The notes under the pieces: model-generated
Database searches by the model: none
The model's input: the letters and a program-made list of their open reading frames with translations, nothing else
Told to the model about the DNA's origin: nothing
Part shown: in pieces, positions 5,935 through 6,535 of the stretch
How the letters are laid out: each line of letters starts with the position of its first letter
How positions within the stretch are numbered: the stretch's first letter is position 1
Program-made: the position numbers and the translations under genes
Assembly: GCA_020056895.1 (NCBI GenBank)
Contig: JAGVGV010000726.1
Coordinates: 1-6,535, forward strand
Direction of reading: 5' to 3'
Origin: Deltaproteobacteria bacterium
Lineage (GTDB): Bacteria; Desulfobacterota; Desulfarculia; Adiutricales; JAGVGV01
Length of the DNA: 6,535 nt

Positions 5935-5937
5935 AAA

Positions 5938-6535
5938 ATGAAAAAAATTCTGGTGTTGGCTTTGGGGCTCACCCTGCTATTAACCGCTTCTCTGGCGTTG
6001 GCCCAATCCGAAGTGAAGATCGACGCGGCCGAAAGGAAAAAGCTGAACACCTTTTTCAGCAATTTCTCCGAAGCGGATGTGCCAAGTTTTACCGAAGAAT
6101 CGCTCACCGATCCGATTCTCATCGATTTCGCCATCCGTCACAACTACATCAACAATTTCAAGGCGCTGAAAAAATCGGCGGACGGCATGTCGGTGATCGT
6201 GCCGGTTCAGGCCGTGGACCGGGCCATTGAAAAGTATTTCGGCGTGGCCATCTCCAAACACGCCAAGGCCCAATACACCGCGCCCCTGGCTGACGGCGAG
6301 GCCTACATTTTTTCCCAAATCAGCTCCCTGGCCAGTTTGGGCAATGATCTTTACATGGCCAAAGGCATAATCTATTCCACGGGTTCGGGCGAAACCCCCG
6401 ATCCCCACGCCTCGCCGGACCTGTGGAAAAAGGCCGGCCAGGAAGTGGACCAGGTGGGTTCGTTCACCGCCGTGATCCGCAAGGTGAAAACGGATAAGGA
6501 ACGGTACGTACTGGTGGAATACGTGATCCCGCAAT
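5938..6535 (+). CDS. Secreted/periplasmic protein of unknown function (3' end outside window)
   Basis: The first 199 residues are visible and the frame continues past the right edge. The start is firm: GGAGGTGA at 5927-5934 sits just before an ATG that opens a classic Sec signal peptide, with basic MKK, a Leu-rich core and an ALA cleavage site, giving a mature protein from about Q23. There is no lipobox cysteine, so it is a soluble periplasmic or secreted protein. The mature part begins with a charged region, then TFFSNFSEADVPSF and LIDFAIRHNYINNFKAL (about 38-77), an alpha/beta-looking middle, and FTAVIRKVKTDKERYVLVEYVIP near the edge. I have an impression of hypothetical secreted proteins with a similar FFSNFSE...HNYINN pattern but cannot name a domain. 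It is divergent from the two-hydrolase unit; whether it belongs with it is unknown. Confidence 0.85.
   Translation, partial: MKKILVLALGLTLLLTASLALAQSEVKIDAAERKKLNTFFSNFSEADVPSFTEESLTDPILIDFAIRHNYINNFKALKKSADGMSVIVPVQAVDRAIEKYFGVAISKHAKAQYTAPLADGEAYIFSQISSLASLGNDLYMAKGIIYSTGSGETPDPHASPDLWKKAGQEVDQVGSFTAVIRKVKTDKERYVLVEYVIPQ

Larger units (their letters stand above)
5486..5937. other. Divergent 452-nt intergenic region
   Basis: No gene is supported here. This is the most AT-rich part of the window, especially 5640-5760. It separates the minus-strand two-hydrolase unit from the plus-strand secreted protein and must hold both promoters. Besides the candidate promoters listed separately, it has the perfect palindrome CGCGTACGCG at 5507-5516 in the leader of the papain-like gene, a GCGG/CCGC small stem at 5527-5542, and a 7-bp inverted repeat at 5737-5751. 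Open frames across it lack ribosome sites and look like chance readings. Confidence 0.6.

Noticed and set aside
5724..6230. Plus-strand open frame of 168 codons overlapping the secreted-protein start
   Set aside because: It is out of frame with the signal-peptide reading, has no ribosome site, and starts within the AT-rich spacer.
5980..6534. Minus-strand open frame of 184 codons
   Set aside because: It is antisense to the secreted-protein gene, which has a full ribosome site and a signal peptide; high GC at third positions produces such His/Arg/Gly-rich shadow frames.
1..6535. tRNA, rRNA, CRISPR array, insertion sequence or attachment site
   Set aside because: I saw no cloverleaf-like sequence, no spaced repeat series, no transposase motifs and no terminal inverted repeats anywhere in the window.

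Overview
The window is about 6.5 kb of moderately GC-rich bacterial DNA. Separate hdrC- and hdrB-type genes beside a soluble two-component system, in this base composition, suggest an anaerobe of the Desulfobacterota (sulfate-reducer) type. That placement is inference; there is no rRNA or other marker gene in the window.

Layout. On the minus strand, reading from 3337 down to 1, lie four genes in a row: an HdrC-like [4Fe-4S] protein, an HdrB-like protein with two complete CCG domains, a soluble PAS-HisKA-HATPase histidine kinase, and a response regulator cut by the left edge. hdrC and hdrB are 3 nt apart, with the hdrB Shine-Dalgarno inside the end of hdrC. The kinase and the regulator overlap by an ATGA. 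A gap of 134 nt separates hdrB from the kinase, so the four genes may be one transcript or two. A leader of about 360 nt follows, then a plus-strand gene for a small, charged, probably helical protein of unknown function (3698-4060).

From 4138 to 5485, again on the minus strand, are two short genes 40 nt apart. The upstream one (4838-5485, GTG start) has the Cys/His/Asp pattern of a papain- or transglutaminase-fold hydrolase. The downstream one (4138-4797) has the His-Gly and Ser-Cys motifs of a clan CD (C80/caspase-like) cysteine peptidase. Neither has a signal peptide. This pair of predicted cysteine hydrolases is the most unusual content of the window. A 452-nt AT-richer divergent spacer follows, and then a plus-strand gene for a secreted protein with a clear signal peptide, cut by the right edge (5938 onward).

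Functional picture. The Hdr pair would handle thiol/disulfide or ferredoxin-linked electron transfer in the cytoplasm. The kinase-regulator pair would sense a cytoplasmic or redox signal through its PAS domain and could be linked to it. The two-hydrolase module looks like a separate accessory unit, possibly an effector, toxin or defence pair, but no neighbour in the window proves any of these roles.
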